From the NCBI GenBank assembly GCA_016987375.1, contig PJRA01000506.1:414233-466697 (forward strand): a stretch of DNA of 52,465 bases. Reading direction: 5' to 3'. Positions 34,299-46,130 of the stretch are shown piece by piece (within the stretch, counting starts at the first letter, position 1; every line of letters starts with the position of its first letter). The notes under the pieces are model-generated. The model worked only from the letters and a program-made list of their open reading frames with translations, made no database searches and was not told the origin of the DNA. The DNA is from Brachionus koreanus (taxonomy: Eukaryota; Rotifera; Eurotatoria; Ploima; Brachionidae). A program made the position numbers and the translations under genes.

Positions 34299-36717
34299 TC
34301 AAATTAGAGCATTGTTGACTTTTATAATTCTGCAGCCGCTACTTTTTTTTCTTTTGATTAATTTTTTTATAGCAGATCGAAATTTGGGACCATTCAATGC
34401 GTATAAAAAAAAATTAAGAGAAAAATTAAGATAGTATATGTAACACGACAAGCGCTCCATTATTTCTTCACTTGAGCTTATTTCAAAGCTTTCTAAATCG
34501 CTTACTGAATAAGTCTTGATAAGAGAACTTTTAATAAAATACCATCCTTTGCAGATCGCGATTGGCATATGTAAAAGCAAGAATGTTGTCGAGACTACTA
34601 GGAGCATTCGCGTTGTCCGCGAATATTTTTGAAGTCTCTTAGCTTCACTAGCTTTGGTAATATGATGAACCAGATTGATCCTATTTTGGTTGCTTTTGAA
34701 CACATCTGCTTTACTGATTTTAGCATAAAGCTTATTCTCAATGCTGTCTCGTTTCATGCCGTCTTTTTTATTGGTTTTAATTGACTTCCTCCTCAATGTT
34801 AGTTCAGATGTCTCTGTTGATGCATTAGAGCTAAAACGATGGCCTTCAATTACAAAATTTGATTTAGACCCAAAACCCATCAATTTACAAACAATAGAAA
34901 TGTTGGAAATAAAGATTATGAGAAAAGGTATGACCATAGTTATAAACATATCAATGAAAGCAATTAATTGTACTAAGTCGAACCATTTGGTCAATGTTAC
35001 ACAGCTTTTTGTTCCTTCGCCAGAAAACTCAATGCCCGAGGTAAACAAAGCAAATGAGTAAATAATCAATGAAACTGCGATTAACATGAAAATGCTAATC
35101 TTGTTGGTTGTTTTTGTGCACATTGTAATTCGTTTAATAGGAAAATAAACAGCGATTAGTCGCTCAATGCTGAACTCTACTACATACCTTAAGAATATTT
35201 TTATTTTAAATTAAAGCTCATATTTTTATTTAACTAACCAAGTTGATAAAAAACTAAACAAATAAGTAATGTACACACTTAATTTGCATCCAATTTGTGA
35301 ATTATCGAAAATGTTGATGTTCAAAAAATTTTTCAAATTAACAACAAAAAGTGATATTAAAAAACCATTGTCAGCTATTGCAAGTGAAGCAAGTATGTAA
35401 TTTGCTTGCTCGAACCTAGAATCGAATTAAATTAATTATACAAATATTATCAATTAAGCGAAAAAAATAAAATTAATTAATTTTCTCAATTCTGATCTAA
35501 TAGATAAAATTTATTTTTTTATAAAAAAATATTAGATGCCTTGATGAAAAATTTCTGACCACATTTCTGATTATAAAATTTATAATTTAAATGTACATTT
35601 TGGATAATGTAAACCAATTTTTAATTAAAAAATTACCAATTCGATGGCTAAATTAAACAAAGGCTAATATTTAAAATATAATGATATCACTTTTTTTCTT
35701 TCCTTCAAAAAAGAGTTGATAATTGAAAGTCTGGCGTAAACTCTAAATTTAACTCGAAAAATAGTCTTATTACTTGGAATATTAAATATTTTCTAAATAT
35801 TATCATAGTTATTAAAAATTGGTGAAAAAAAAATTTTTGATCCAGAATGGTCGAAAGTTACCATAGCTCAAAAAGAACTCTCCCTGTTAAAAATAAAATG
35901 AAATCGTAATTTTTAGTATTTGACCATAATCAGCGTTATTTTTACCAATTACTATATAATCTATTAGCATTTTTGCTTTAGCAGTTTTAAAGTAACAAGC
36001 TAATATAATTTGTGAAAATAATTTAAATTTTATTTTTATTAAATTAGTTTAATGTGAATTTATAGGTGATTCAAGCCCTTTGATGGAACTGTTTATTATA
36101 ATTGAATTTTTTTCTCTTATTCACTCTCTGTGAACCAAAGGGTCATTACTTTTTGATTTCCACTCAAGTCGATTCTTTTGAGTTTCTTTCTATTGCTTTC
36201 GTAATTTCTTAGCAATTTTATAAGTAATTAATCAAAAGATTTTGGAGATCAGTAATTGGATATAAAAGTGATGCTGATTATGGTCGAAAAGTCAGAACCT
36301 TAATAAAGCGACAAAAAATTAAGATTTCATTTTATATTTACTATATAAGCTATTTTATCACGTATAACGTATAAAACGCATAAAATTTTAAGCTAAAAAA
36401 CTTGGAAAAATATATAATTTTTAGATTTCTATAAAAAATACCTCATTTTAAAAAGATTTTTTAAGAAAATAAAAGTTAAATTTGATCAAAAATTTTACTT
36501 TGCCTTAAAAGTTAATCTTTAAATTTTACTTGTACTTGAATTAAAAATTTTTGAAGAAAATTTACTTTAATTTTGTGAATAAAAATAAAAAAAACGAGAT
36601 CGAATTTCCAATCAGGCCGACGACAATAATTGTAAAAATGTAATAAGGCTCGATTTTGTCTAGAATACCGATAAAATTACCAGTGGTTACATTTTTTAAA
36701 TAATCTATATTTAACAT
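34299..36717 (-). CDS. Class A (rhodopsin-type) peptide-receptor-like GPCR A (3 exons)
   Basis: Exons on the minus strand: 36717-36566, 35415-35239, 35187-34299 (405 codons plus stop). Introns are 1150 bp and 51 bp. TM1 has the GLIGNSIS (GN) motif and TM2 reads ILASLAIADNG. The TM3 end is FSIERLIAVYFPIKR, with ERL in place of DRY. TM5 begins ITMVIPFLIIF. A long intracellular loop 3 rich in Ser, Lys and Arg follows. TM6 is TTRMLLVVSTTFLLLHMPI, lacking the usual CWxP. TM7 is YYLNFSLNFFLYALNGPKFR, with the NPxxY Pro replaced by Phe as in many neuropeptide receptors. Ligand unknown. AATAAA lies at 34272-34277. A paralogue lies at 50995-52262. Start ATG is the first in frame before TM1. Confidence 0.9.
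36107..36185 (-). repeat. LINE 3' UTR-like repeat inside GPCR intron 1
   Basis: On the minus strand it reads GAATCGACTTGAGTGGAAAT, then TGACCCTTTGGTTCAC and GAGTGAATAAG. This matches the 3' block of the LINE end at 15066-15150. It is in sense orientation within the GPCR transcript. No (AAAT)n tail remains. Confidence 0.6.
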
Positions 36718-39700
36718 TTTCTAAAAAAAATTAATAATAAATAAAAAGTTATAAAATATTTTAAAAAAATTAGTTTCATTCAAAAATATTTTCGATTTTT
36801 CATGTCTAAATCTAAGAAAAAATAGTATAGGAATAAAATTTATTGAAATTTCAACATTTGTCACACTCAGATTTGATTAATTGGAAACACAAATTTACGT
36901 GATTAATTTTTGATTTAACAATTTAATATCTAATTCATTTTATGCTATATAAAAAATCCACTATTACTTTTTATTTAGTTTTAAAAAATTTAAAAATAAT
37001 TTTGACCTATTGCAAAATAATTATATTATATTTTCTAAATAAATTTGAGGAAAACTTCAGGCTGCTCAGAATATAACTAAGTCCTTTATGGAGAAACTAT
37101 TGTTTTGAAATGTAAATAGAGTCAAGTGCAAAATTTTGCAAAATAAAATGATTGTTTATATAAAGTATAGATAAAATAAAGTTGATCTATTTAAGCAGCA
37201 CGACATAAAGGGAATAAAAGAAAAAGTGATTAATACTTAAATCAAATTTAATAAGAAAATATTTTAAGATGTCATTTTTAAAAACGTGAAAATTCTAGTA
37301 AAATCTCATGATAATTTTAATTAGCCATTGTTAAAATTAATTGATATTAAATAAATTCTATTTTAATTGTAAATAGCTCATCTACTTGATTTATGTTATC
37401 TGGAAAAAATTAACTATTAAAAAATTATTATTGTGTATAAACCGAAGAGGGTTTTTTTTTATATAGCATGCTGAATTCAAATTTAGAAAATAAAATAATA
37501 GAAGCTTATTCATTTTTTTTTCTCGTAATTATCTCTGACTGTTTCCCAAATTAGTTAAAATACTTAAAAAAGAGGTAAAATTAATATATAAGCTAATAAG
37601 AACGCTTATTCACTTGAAACAGATTTAATTCAAATCAATTTAAAAAATTTATTAATAAAATAATTAATTAATAAAATTGCTAATTAAAAAAGTAAAAACA
37701 TAATTCTAAAAAATAAATAAAATCTATTAGATAGTATTTATTAAATTCGGGAGAATTTTCTTTAAAAATAAATAATGAAATTTTTCTTAGTCGTTATTTT
37801 TTGGAAATTTTTCATTATTGTCAAAGACTAAAAAAAATTTTGTTTATTAAAAAATTATTAAATTTTCGAGTATTTTTTTAAAAAAATCTCAAGCTTCCCT
37901 TAGGATTTTAGACATAAAAATGATTTCAAATATTTCCGAAATATAATTTAACACCCTAGTCAATTTATAATTAAAAAAGAAAAGCCTTAAAGCTTACTTA
38001 AATAAAATCAATTAATCAAAACTAATAATTGCAGCAAATCTGAAAATTGTTCTCAAACATTCTAAATTTTCGCTTAAAATTTTTACTTTATCTTGGATTG
38101 TTTGGACGGAAAATTTTAGATAAAAAACTGATTCTTACGTGATTTCACATTTTATTAGAGTGAAAATTTCTTATTGATATCTAGAATCACTAGAGAAAAT
38201 GTAAAAAGGATTTAAGACTATAATTCTGAAATAATTGATTGATTGATTTATTTTCTTAATATTCTTAAAACACATATAAAAGCTCAACTAGCACGCTCTA
38301 TTTTCTAAAATTTACTTCAAACTAAACAAGATGTTTCAATTTTCAATCTTTTTGCATTATCGAATTAAAGTCATTAAGAAAAAACTTTTTTTTTTAAATT
38401 TTTGGTAAATTACTTGATTCTAATTTTAATTTAGAAATTTAGTCGATAATTTAATTTTTTTCCAATTTTCTATGTTTTAAAATCGATTGAATTATAAGCA
38501 TTTAAAAAAATTGATTTTTTTGTTCTTTGGAATAAGTCTAATAGCATTTTATAATTTATCTCTCAAATCAAATTTATCTCTGAAATTGGTAATTAATAGA
38601 GTAAAGATTATTAAAGTTTAAAGCTATGCTAATTTAAATTTCCAGTTACGAGTTCTGTTAGCTTAACTTTAATTTTTAGGGCTTTATGTAATTTGTCGCA
38701 TAAAAATGGATCAAAACTATTTATTGTTCGGAGAAATTCGGGATTTTACGAAGTGATTTTTTTATCTTCAACCATTTCCTATCTTTTTTTTCAAAATGAA
38801 AATTTGCAATTCGAAAATTCAATTTTGCTTGGAAAAATTTCCTAAATTTCAAAAAATAAAAAAACTTCAATAAATTTTATTTGAACTGAGCCTCAAGCTG
38901 ATATAATAAATAGGCTTAACTGTGAAAAAGATAATTTTTATCCAGCTTGTTAAAGCTTATGAAAAATGACGCTTTAAAGTCTTTTTTATTTTATTTTCTT
39001 ATTCTTCTTTTGTTTATTTAATATTAATTTTCATCTTTTTCTTAAAAAAATATTTAAATTTTGTTTTTCAGCATTATTGAATAAAGCCTACCAAAAAAAA
39101 GGTCAAACCCAAAAAGAAGTTACTAATCAAATTAGTAAATGCATTTTATGTGGGAAATTTATAAAGCAAATTTTTAAAATTCGAAATCGAAAAAAAAATT
39201 TCCTATCTTAAATTTTGTTTGGAAATAAAAATATTTAAATCGAAAGTTTTTTTGAATTTAGATGACTAAAAAAACATTTCGTAGTAAATTCGTAAAAACG
39301 AATCTATTCCGAGATATTTTTTTAAATTATTTGGAGTAAAAATTCTGAAATTCTGAAAAAACCACGGCCTCGTCAGATTCGGAACCCAACCCTAATCAAA
39401 ACGTTAAAAAATTTTTTTAAAACTGTTTCTTCTGTTGTTTCTGCAAGATGAATTATTATACAAAATATTCTAAAAATATTTAAAATTCTTTTACGCTTTG
39501 TTCTATTAATTACCAAATTACACAAAGTCATTTTTAATCATCTAGATACCTTTCTCTGCAGATAAATTTGAAATTAGTTAATATTAATAGGTTTGTTATA
39601 ACTTGAAAAAAAATTTCATTAAATTTTGATTGTGGCAACCCTGTATTTATTTATTCAGGGAATAATTTCTTTTATAAAAAATCTTATCAAATAAATAAAA

Positions 39701-40904
39701 TAAATTAATTTTAAATGTCCTTATAATATAATTTATTGAATCCTGCCAAACTTCAAGTAAACTTGAGACTAGAATTAGTCTGGCTTTATCTGATGTCTCA
39801 ATTAACAATGCAAAAGAGATAAGCGAAGTTATAGAACACAGAAAAGGGTTGAGGTATGGATGATGGATTTGTCGAAGTTGATTTATTGATGATTAACATA
39901 AAGCTTAATCATGAACCTTTGTAAGATTAAGAATATCGTTTGAAAAAATGAATATGTCGACAAGCTTAACTATTTTTTCTAATATTCGATCTTTTTCCAA
40001 ATTTTTTCCAATACTCCATATAGACTTATAATTAATTGTATTATCAATTCAGTTGATAATTCAGTTCAAATTATATTTTAATTTTGTAAAATTGACCGAA
40101 TTTTTACTAATTGAATTTAAAAATTTTACGTGAATTTCTGTGAAATACAAAAATAACTACCTCTAACAAAATATTCTTTTTACTTTTTATATCATATTCA
40201 TTTCAAAATAAGGTAATTATTTGTGTTTTTTTTTCAAAAATAAAACCATTTAAATATTTTTATAGAAAATAATTTTAATTTTATATTCTTAGGAGTTATT
40301 CTTTAAAATAATATAAAAAAATAAATAAATTTTACAGTCTATTTTTTTTGATTAATCAATATTACTCGAAAAAAAGTTCTAGATAAATTCAAAGATTCAC
40401 TATTTTTAATGAAAAACTGGTAAAATTAGGCAAGCATGAGTGAGCAATTATTTGTCTCAAAATACATGCTGAGCATTCTTAAAATATACGCTAATTCTAT
40501 TGTAAAATAATTTTAATCGTCTTTTTTCTATTTATTAATAAGGATTTAATGGTCTGTGATTATTGAGCTTTTAAATGAACTAAAAAATTTACTGATTATC
40601 AATTCTGGATTCCAATTGAACAATTATTTAAACAAACTGTCAATCTGCTATTTCAAACTCTAGAATATTGAAAAAAAAAACTTGTTTGTATTGTCTTATC
40701 AATTTTTTAATTAATATTCAGAAAGGAAAAAATTACATTAACCAAGCATAAATAATGGAATTTAATACTCCTAGTTACAATATGTGAGACTTTGAGCATA
40801 TGTCAAATCAAATTTTGATCTAGATCTAGGCAAAATTACAATAATTTTTAACAAAAAAAAATAATTAGCATGTTTTAATAAATTTTTTATAATTATCTTT
40901 ATAA
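36718..40904. other. Long AT-rich intergenic region
   Basis: About 4.2 kb upstream of GPCR A without a recognisable gene. Slightly GC-richer patches at 39361-39400 and 39739-39890 gave no identifiable protein. Any GPCR promoter would be at its left end. Confidence 0.4.
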
Positions 40905-41190
40905 TTGACCCTAGTCGATAATGGGGAGATGCTCATCTCCTTTTCCAGTTCCTATTTTTTTGAGCAACAGCCACGAACTGATACAGAGGTTACTGCATCG
41001 AGTTGATCATCTAAAATGCAATTCCAGTCGAAATTGGTCCCCCATTTTTTGATGAAAGGGGTTTAAAAACATCCGACCCGCTTTGCAGAGACATTTTGAA
41101 GACTTTTTCACCCTCAGCGGTTTTTGAACCTTCGATTCTCTGCTTGCATGACTAACACACAAACCTTTGTATAAATTAGAAAGAATTACC
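40905..41190 (-). repeat. tRNA-type SINE
   Basis: On the minus strand the head reads GTGTGTTAGTCATGCAAGCA then GAGAATCGAAGGTTCAAAAACC. This resembles the anticodon-to-T-arm half of a tRNA, with a B box close to GGTTCRANNCC. A non-tRNA body follows, ending in a hairpin (GGAGATGAGCATCTCC) and CCCCATTATCGACTAGGGTC. The 3' end recurs at 52407-52465. A tRNA-like head, short length and multiple copies indicate a SINE; its A box is not clear. Confidence 0.65.
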
Positions 41191-41322
41191 AAATTTTAAC
41201 AAATTTTATTTATTGAATCAATGAAAATGTTTATTAAATTGAACTTAACTAAGCATACCGTAAACTATAGTCTGCTTTCTAAAAAATAAGAAAAATTAGA
41301 GGGATTAAAAAAGAAGTGATCA

Positions 41323-41830
41323 CGAAATTTAAACTAGTTGGAGTCACTCTAAATTTAAAACTAGAATTTGGTCAACATGTAAGTGAAATTCGGAAGCTTA
41401 TTAACTATTGACTCTTTTCAATTAAAAAACTTTTTTTATTTATCTTTCTCGGTAAAATTCCAATTTTTTAAAACTTTTATCCTTATTTTGATTATTGTCT
41501 TTCTTTAATTATTTACTTTCACAAGTCTAGTAGACAAAAACCAGCTAATTGTTATTATCTTTGTTTATTTAAGCTGCTTAATTTTAAATTTTCATCTGAT
41601 GATCCTGTTGTTATCAATGAATACTTAAAATATATAAACTCTTCAGCGAGAGAATTTTTCTAAGATTGGGACCTTTTTCTTTCAAGGTTTTCTCATCTCA
41701 AAATACACTAATTTTAATAGAGCAACTAAAACAAACGCAGTGAGAAATTTACCATAAGAATTAAGGAACAAGAATCATCTTATTGAACCAGCTACACAGC
41801 GAAAATTTGGTGAAACAATATTAGGATATT
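41323..41830 (+). pseudogene. Third-type LINE relic, reverse transcriptase C-terminus
   Basis: One plus-strand frame with two or three stops reads FKLVGVTLNLKLEFGQHVSE, IRKLINY, FYPYFDYCLSLIIYFHK and LCLFKLLNFKFSSDDPVVIN. These match the post-palm FKLLGVTID block and the ILPYFDYC block of LINE reverse transcriptases. Further down, ELRNKNHLIEPAT continues in a shifted frame. The 5' side is missing. It differs from the other LINE relics here. Confidence 0.8.
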
Positions 41831-42118
41831 ATTTTACTAAAATTATTAATATATATTTTTTTTAAACAATTTAAATAAATATTTTCTCTTTAAAAAATTT
41901 TTATTTGAAAATTTGAATACAAAGATAATTAAATTTTTATCAATTAATCAAAAATTTAGATTTATTATTAAATTATTTTATTTTTAAAAATTTTATTAAA
42001 TTATATATATTCTTACTTAAATTTTACAATCTTCAATTAATAACGTAAAATGTTCAATGTTCATTCTTACCAAAAAAAAAATAATTCTAAAAAAATAAAA
42101 AAAAGTTTTTTATTTATT

Positions 42119-42163
42119 TAACTATTGAATTTTAAATGTTCAACATTTAATATTGAATAGTTA
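42119..42163. repeat. 45-nt near-perfect palindrome
   Basis: Arms TAACTATTGAATTTTAAATG (+TT) and the reverse complement of AACATTTAATATTGAATAGTTA match at 20 of 22 positions, with a single central C. It would form a long cruciform or hairpin. Confidence 0.85.
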
Positions 42164-42227
42164 TTTTTTTTAATTGTAAAACAAATTAATTTGACAATTA
42201 CATTATTATCAAGAGAGTTATTTTTTA

Positions 42228-42334
42228 ATCAAATTCCGATTTATTTTGATAAAGAGAATAATAAATTTTAAAATTTAATCCGTAATTAAATAGTTAAATT
42301 AAATTTTCAATATTGAAGAGCAATCGGAATTTGA
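42228..42334. repeat. Inverted repeat, MITE-like
   Basis: ATCAAATTCCGATT (42228-42241) and AATCGGAATTTGAT (about 42321-42334) are perfect reverse complements. Outer TTATTTT-like sequence extends the match on both sides. Possible small non-autonomous element. Confidence 0.5.
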
Positions 42335-43669
42335 TGTATAAAATAATTGTCTACAAAACAAAGTCAACTGACTTTTGTAATTTTTTTTTAAGTCAAATTA
42401 ACTAACTGTTGCGAGTCAAAGAAGCATCCTAAAATGATTTGTAGTCTCTTCCTCATTCTTTATATGATTAAAAAAATTTAAAAATCTAAATAATCTGACT
42501 TATTCTTTTTTGATTTAAATAAAATTTTTATTAAATTAAAAAAACTAGACTTTTTGTGTCGCGCCCAAGGCCTTCCTTCCTAATCTCGAGTGTTTAATAA
42601 AAATTTTATTAAATTTAAAAAGAATAATTTTTACTTTATCTATAATGAAAACTTTTTTGGCTAAAAATAAAAATTTTCAAGTTTTTAAATTTAGAACATT
42701 TCTGTAATTTTCATCTTTTTGATTATCAAATTACTAGCTTAAGAAAATAATTTTAGAATTAAAAATCAGAAAATTTTGAAAACATGAATTTTTGAAATCT
42801 TTTTCTAAACATATTAAAAATGTATTTTAACTCTTTTTTTATTAAAAGAAAGCATCTGTCAGGATATTAATGAAGTAATATTTTTAAAAATATATATCAA
42901 TTAAATTTGCAAAAATTAAATTGAAATCATCTCAGCAAAAATTATCGAAAGCTCTTGCAATTATTTGATATGCGCTTTATATTATTTTTTAATTAATTAA
43001 TGATTTTTGATTAAAATTTTATTATTTAATGATTGAAATAAAAGAAAATTTATCAAATTTCTGAGAAAATTATTAAATTTTTAAAATTAGATTTATCGAA
43101 ATTACTAATGATAGATAATCTTTTTAATGGTTTTGGATTTATTTAAAAAAATTTTTTTTCAATAATCTAAAATATAAATTTTTAAATTTCTTACAAAAAA
43201 ATGACTTTTTTCAAATATTCAAGACTTATAAAATCCAATTTAATTTTTTTGCAAACTCTAAATGATCTAAACAATTAATTTAAAATTTTTTTTTTAATCA
43301 GTTATTGAAAATAATTTTTTAAATAAATTTTAAATTCAAACGATTTTTAAACGGGCTAAAAAGTAGCCCGCCCGTAAAAAAATGTCCATTTAATACGATC
43401 ACAGAGCATTTCATACAAAATATTTCAATACAATATTAAAAGAAAAAATTTTGATTTAATTTATTTGAGACTTTTTTTAAATGAAATAAAATTTTAAATA
43501 TTTTTAAAATTTAAATAAAGCTTTTTCTTTAACAAAACAATAAAAAAAATTAAAAAAAAAACGAATAATTTAAAAATGTTATGCTTCAATCTTTCCGTTC
43601 GTTTTAAACCGGTTTTATAATTCAAACAAGTATTGTTTGCTTCAAAAATTTTACATATAAATATCCGGC

Positions 43670-44818
43670 TTAATTAAAAAAGTTACTACTATAAACCAAG
43701 TCAAATTTTTTTGAATCGTTTTGCAAAGATTTGGCAAACAAATATTTGAACAAATTATCTGCTTTTTCACTTTCATTTAGCCTTTTTATATTTTCATTTA
43801 GGCTATTTTCAGTTAACAATTTTTTTACTTGACAAAAATTGGCTGGAAACAATTCATCAAATAGATTTGATTCGGACTTAATTAATTTAAGATCACTTTC
43901 ATTTATACTATCACATTGACTACTAATTTCACTTTCATCTGTCGATGGAAGTATTTCTTCCTCAATCTCTTCTTTGATAACTTCTTCACGATTTTCCTCT
44001 GTCTGATCATCTATAATCTCGTTTCGACCCGAATAATTAATTGGATGAACCTGTGATTGATTCATATACTGGTAGTATAGACCAAATTGATTTAAATTTT
44101 GAAATGATTTTTGTCTATTTAGTAAATATTGTCTTTGTACAAATGAATATGGATAATTCGATTGCATATAATTTTTATTGTATCGGGTATAGGGAATTCT
44201 ATATTGACTGCCCTGATACTGATTTATTTGATTGTCAATAGGAACTTGGGTGAGATTTGAACTGATAGTTGGAATTGGATAGTTATCATCATTTTGTTCC
44301 CATTTTGAATATTTTTGTTCGGTTGATGAATATGCTCTCAAGTTTTTTGATTTTGAAATAGATCTTGATCTTGATCGACTTGAAAAAGAACGAGATCTAG
44401 AGTAGCGTTTATGGCGTAAAGAATTTTTCTGGTGCATCAAGTCTTTACGATATGATCTGCTTCGACTTCTAGACCTACTCTTACAGGCTCTATAAGGACT
44501 GCGACTAATTCGGTATTTTTTTCCGAAATCTTCCTTTACACTATTATTTCGTTCTCTTGCCCAACTACGACTTCTACTCTTTTTTTTTCTTTTCCTACTC
44601 TTAGATGCATCTGGGGATCGTGATCTATTGAATATTTTTCTTTCAGGTAGTTCATTATCAATTTTGAAATTTTTTTCCCTGCTTTTTTTTGGGCTTTTCG
44701 ATCGTGATTTTCGAGTTTTTCTAAGGTAGCTGTTCGATCCTGATCGTGAACGCGATCTACGTTTTTTAGATTCCAAACTTCGACTACGAGAGCTTTTTTT
44801 GGACTTTTTTTTGGGCAT
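43670..44818 (-). CDS. SR-rich (arginine/serine) nuclear protein
   Basis: 382 residues, intronless. The first 160 residues are an RS domain with many SRSRSRS and KSRSRS runs plus KRKKKS clusters; phosphorylatable RS domains of this kind direct proteins to splicing speckles. The middle (about 165-260) is Tyr/Asn/Gln-rich, and about 265-300 is acidic (REEVIKEEIEEEI). The C-terminus is an amphipathic region (ELFPANFCQVKKLLTE and after). No RRM or other RNA-binding fold is seen, so it resembles SR-related rather than classical SR proteins. I do not recognise the orthologue. Transcribed divergently from BuGZ/ZNF207 with 233 bp between start codons. The ATG is the first after a minus-strand stop. 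Confidence 0.8.
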   Translation of the reverse strand: MPKKKSKKSSRSRSLESKKRRSRSRSGSNSYLRKTRKSRSKSPKKSREKNFKIDNELPERKIFNRSRSPDASKSRKRKKKSRSRSWARERNNSVKEDFGKKYRISRSPYRACKSRSRSRSRSYRKDLMHQKNSLRHKRYSRSRSFSSRSRSRSISKSKNLRAYSSTEQKYSKWEQNDDNYPIPTISSNLTQVPIDNQINQYQGSQYRIPYTRYNKNYMQSNYPYSFVQRQYLLNRQKSFQNLNQFGLYYQYMNQSQVHPINYSGRNEIIDDQTEENREEVIKEEIEEEILPSTDESEISSQCDSINESDLKLIKSESNLFDELFPANFCQVKKLLTENSLNENIKRLNESEKADNLFKYLFAKSLQNDSKKFDLVYSSNFFN

Positions 44819-45051
44819 TTTAGCAAAATAACGCTATTTTTTTCATCAATATTTTTCTTTTGAAAGAAAAAATTTAATAAAACTGGGTCCTATTAGCCTA
44901 GAGAAACATCTCTCTTAATCTGAATAATTTTATGTTCATAAACATGCATTATTTGAAGATTAGTATCAAATTTAACTTGAATAAATTTCAAATTAATAGC
45001 AATTTTGATAAATTTTCTAATTAAAAATGAGTTTATAATTTTCTAAAGAAA
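44819..45051. promoter_or_regulatory. Shared divergent promoter region (SR protein / BuGZ)
   Basis: Only 233 bp separate the two start codons, so both promoters must overlap here unless upstream non-coding exons exist. No clear TATA box could be assigned to either side. The layout is typical of a bidirectional housekeeping promoter. Confidence 0.55.
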
Positions 45052-46014
45052 ATGGGTCGCAAAAAAAAGAAGACTAGTAAACCATGGTGTTGGTACTGCA
45101 ACAGAGAGTTTGAGGATGAAAAAATTCTTCTTCAGCATCAGAAGGCCAAGCATTTTAAGTGCCATATATGCCATAAAAAATTGTACACTGGTCCTGGCTT
45201 ACAGATACACTGTATGCAAGTGCATAAGGAAAGCATCGATCGAGTGCCGAATGCTATTAAAGGTCGTGATGACATTACTTTAGAAATATGCGGCATGGAA
45301 AACATACCAGAAGAGGATCTAATTGAACATGAAAAACAAAAATCGCAACAAAGTGGCCAGAGCAAAGACGAATACTTAGAGTCAGACTCGGAAGACTCAC
45401 AGCCTCCTCCACCGCCTCCTCCTCCTCCACCTACTACGGCACCTCCACCAGGAGCAATTCAACCACCCGTTCCTCCACCTATGATGATGGGGTATCCGCC
45501 GCACATGATGCTTCCTGGCTATCCTCCTCCACCAATGATGGGTATGATGGGAATGAATCCGATGATGATGTTTCCAATGTCAGGTATGCAGAATATTCAA
45601 AATAGACCTAGTGTTCCAAATCCGACAGCCCAGCCACCATCAACTATTCCTCATTCGAATCCGGCGCCAATGATGATGCAAAAGACTCAACAACACGGTC
45701 AAAAACCACCGCCGTTAATGTCTCTTAATCCTCAACCACTTAGGGCCCCACAACAATCAAAACCTCTTTTGCAGACACCAATTCCTCCTCCCATTCAGTC
45801 ACCCATGTTTACACACAGTGTACGACCTCCCTTGCTGCAAGTTCCGCCTCCACCGCCTGCACCAAAGACACCGCAAACGGCCGAGCCAGCTAAAATTGAA
45901 AAATTGCCTCCAGGAAGCATATTGGTTCATCCCGAATACGACATATCCCTCGAGGAGTATCGTGCATCGCTTCCCAAATACAAATCTCAAAGTCAAAACG
46001 GTAATAGATACTAA
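45052..46014 (+). CDS. ZNF207: BuGZ / ZNF207 spindle zinc-finger protein
   Basis: 320 residues, intronless. Starts MGRKKKKTSKPWCWYC, the near-invariant N-terminus of the family. Two C2H2 fingers: C13, C16, H29, H34 and C37, C40, H53, H58. A low-complexity Pro/Met/Gly/Gln region follows (PPPPPPPPPP near 120, repeated MMM and PPP), of the kind that drives phase separation of BuGZ on microtubules. Near the C-terminus the GLEBS-like motif HPEYDISLEEYRASLPKYK keeps the Glu-Glu pair through which BuGZ binds and stabilises Bub3. By homology it acts in kinetochore-microtubule attachment, and in interphase in splicing. The human protein is longer. AATAAA lies at 46125-46130, about 110 nt past the stop. 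Confidence 0.95.
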   Translation: MGRKKKKTSKPWCWYCNREFEDEKILLQHQKAKHFKCHICHKKLYTGPGLQIHCMQVHKESIDRVPNAIKGRDDITLEICGMENIPEEDLIEHEKQKSQQSGQSKDEYLESDSEDSQPPPPPPPPPPTTAPPPGAIQPPVPPPMMMGYPPHMMLPGYPPPPMMGMMGMNPMMMFPMSGMQNIQNRPSVPNPTAQPPSTIPHSNPAPMMMQKTQQHGQKPPPLMSLNPQPLRAPQQSKPLLQTPIPPPIQSPMFTHSVRPPLLQVPPPPPAPKTPQTAEPAKIEKLPPGSILVHPEYDISLEEYRASLPKYKSQSQNGNRY

Positions 46015-46130
46015 CATTTAGTAATTATATTTTTTTTGCTGTATTAAAGAAATTTAAATTTTATAATTTTTTTTTGATTTATCTTTGGGTCTGTTGAGTC
46101 AAATATCTTTGGTATGTCTTAAGAAATAAA

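Larger units (their letters stand above)
41831..43669. other. AT-rich intergenic region with palindromes
   Basis: No gene. Contains a 45-nt palindrome (42119-42163), an inverted pair (42228/42334), and a GC-rich hairpin CGGGCTA / TAGCCCG near 43352-43370 downstream of the SR gene. Confidence 0.45.

Noticed and set aside
43352..43370. CGGGCTA / TAGCCCG hairpin as a terminator
   Set aside because: Pol II genes do not use intrinsic hairpin terminators. It is noted only as a GC-rich patch 3' of the SR gene.
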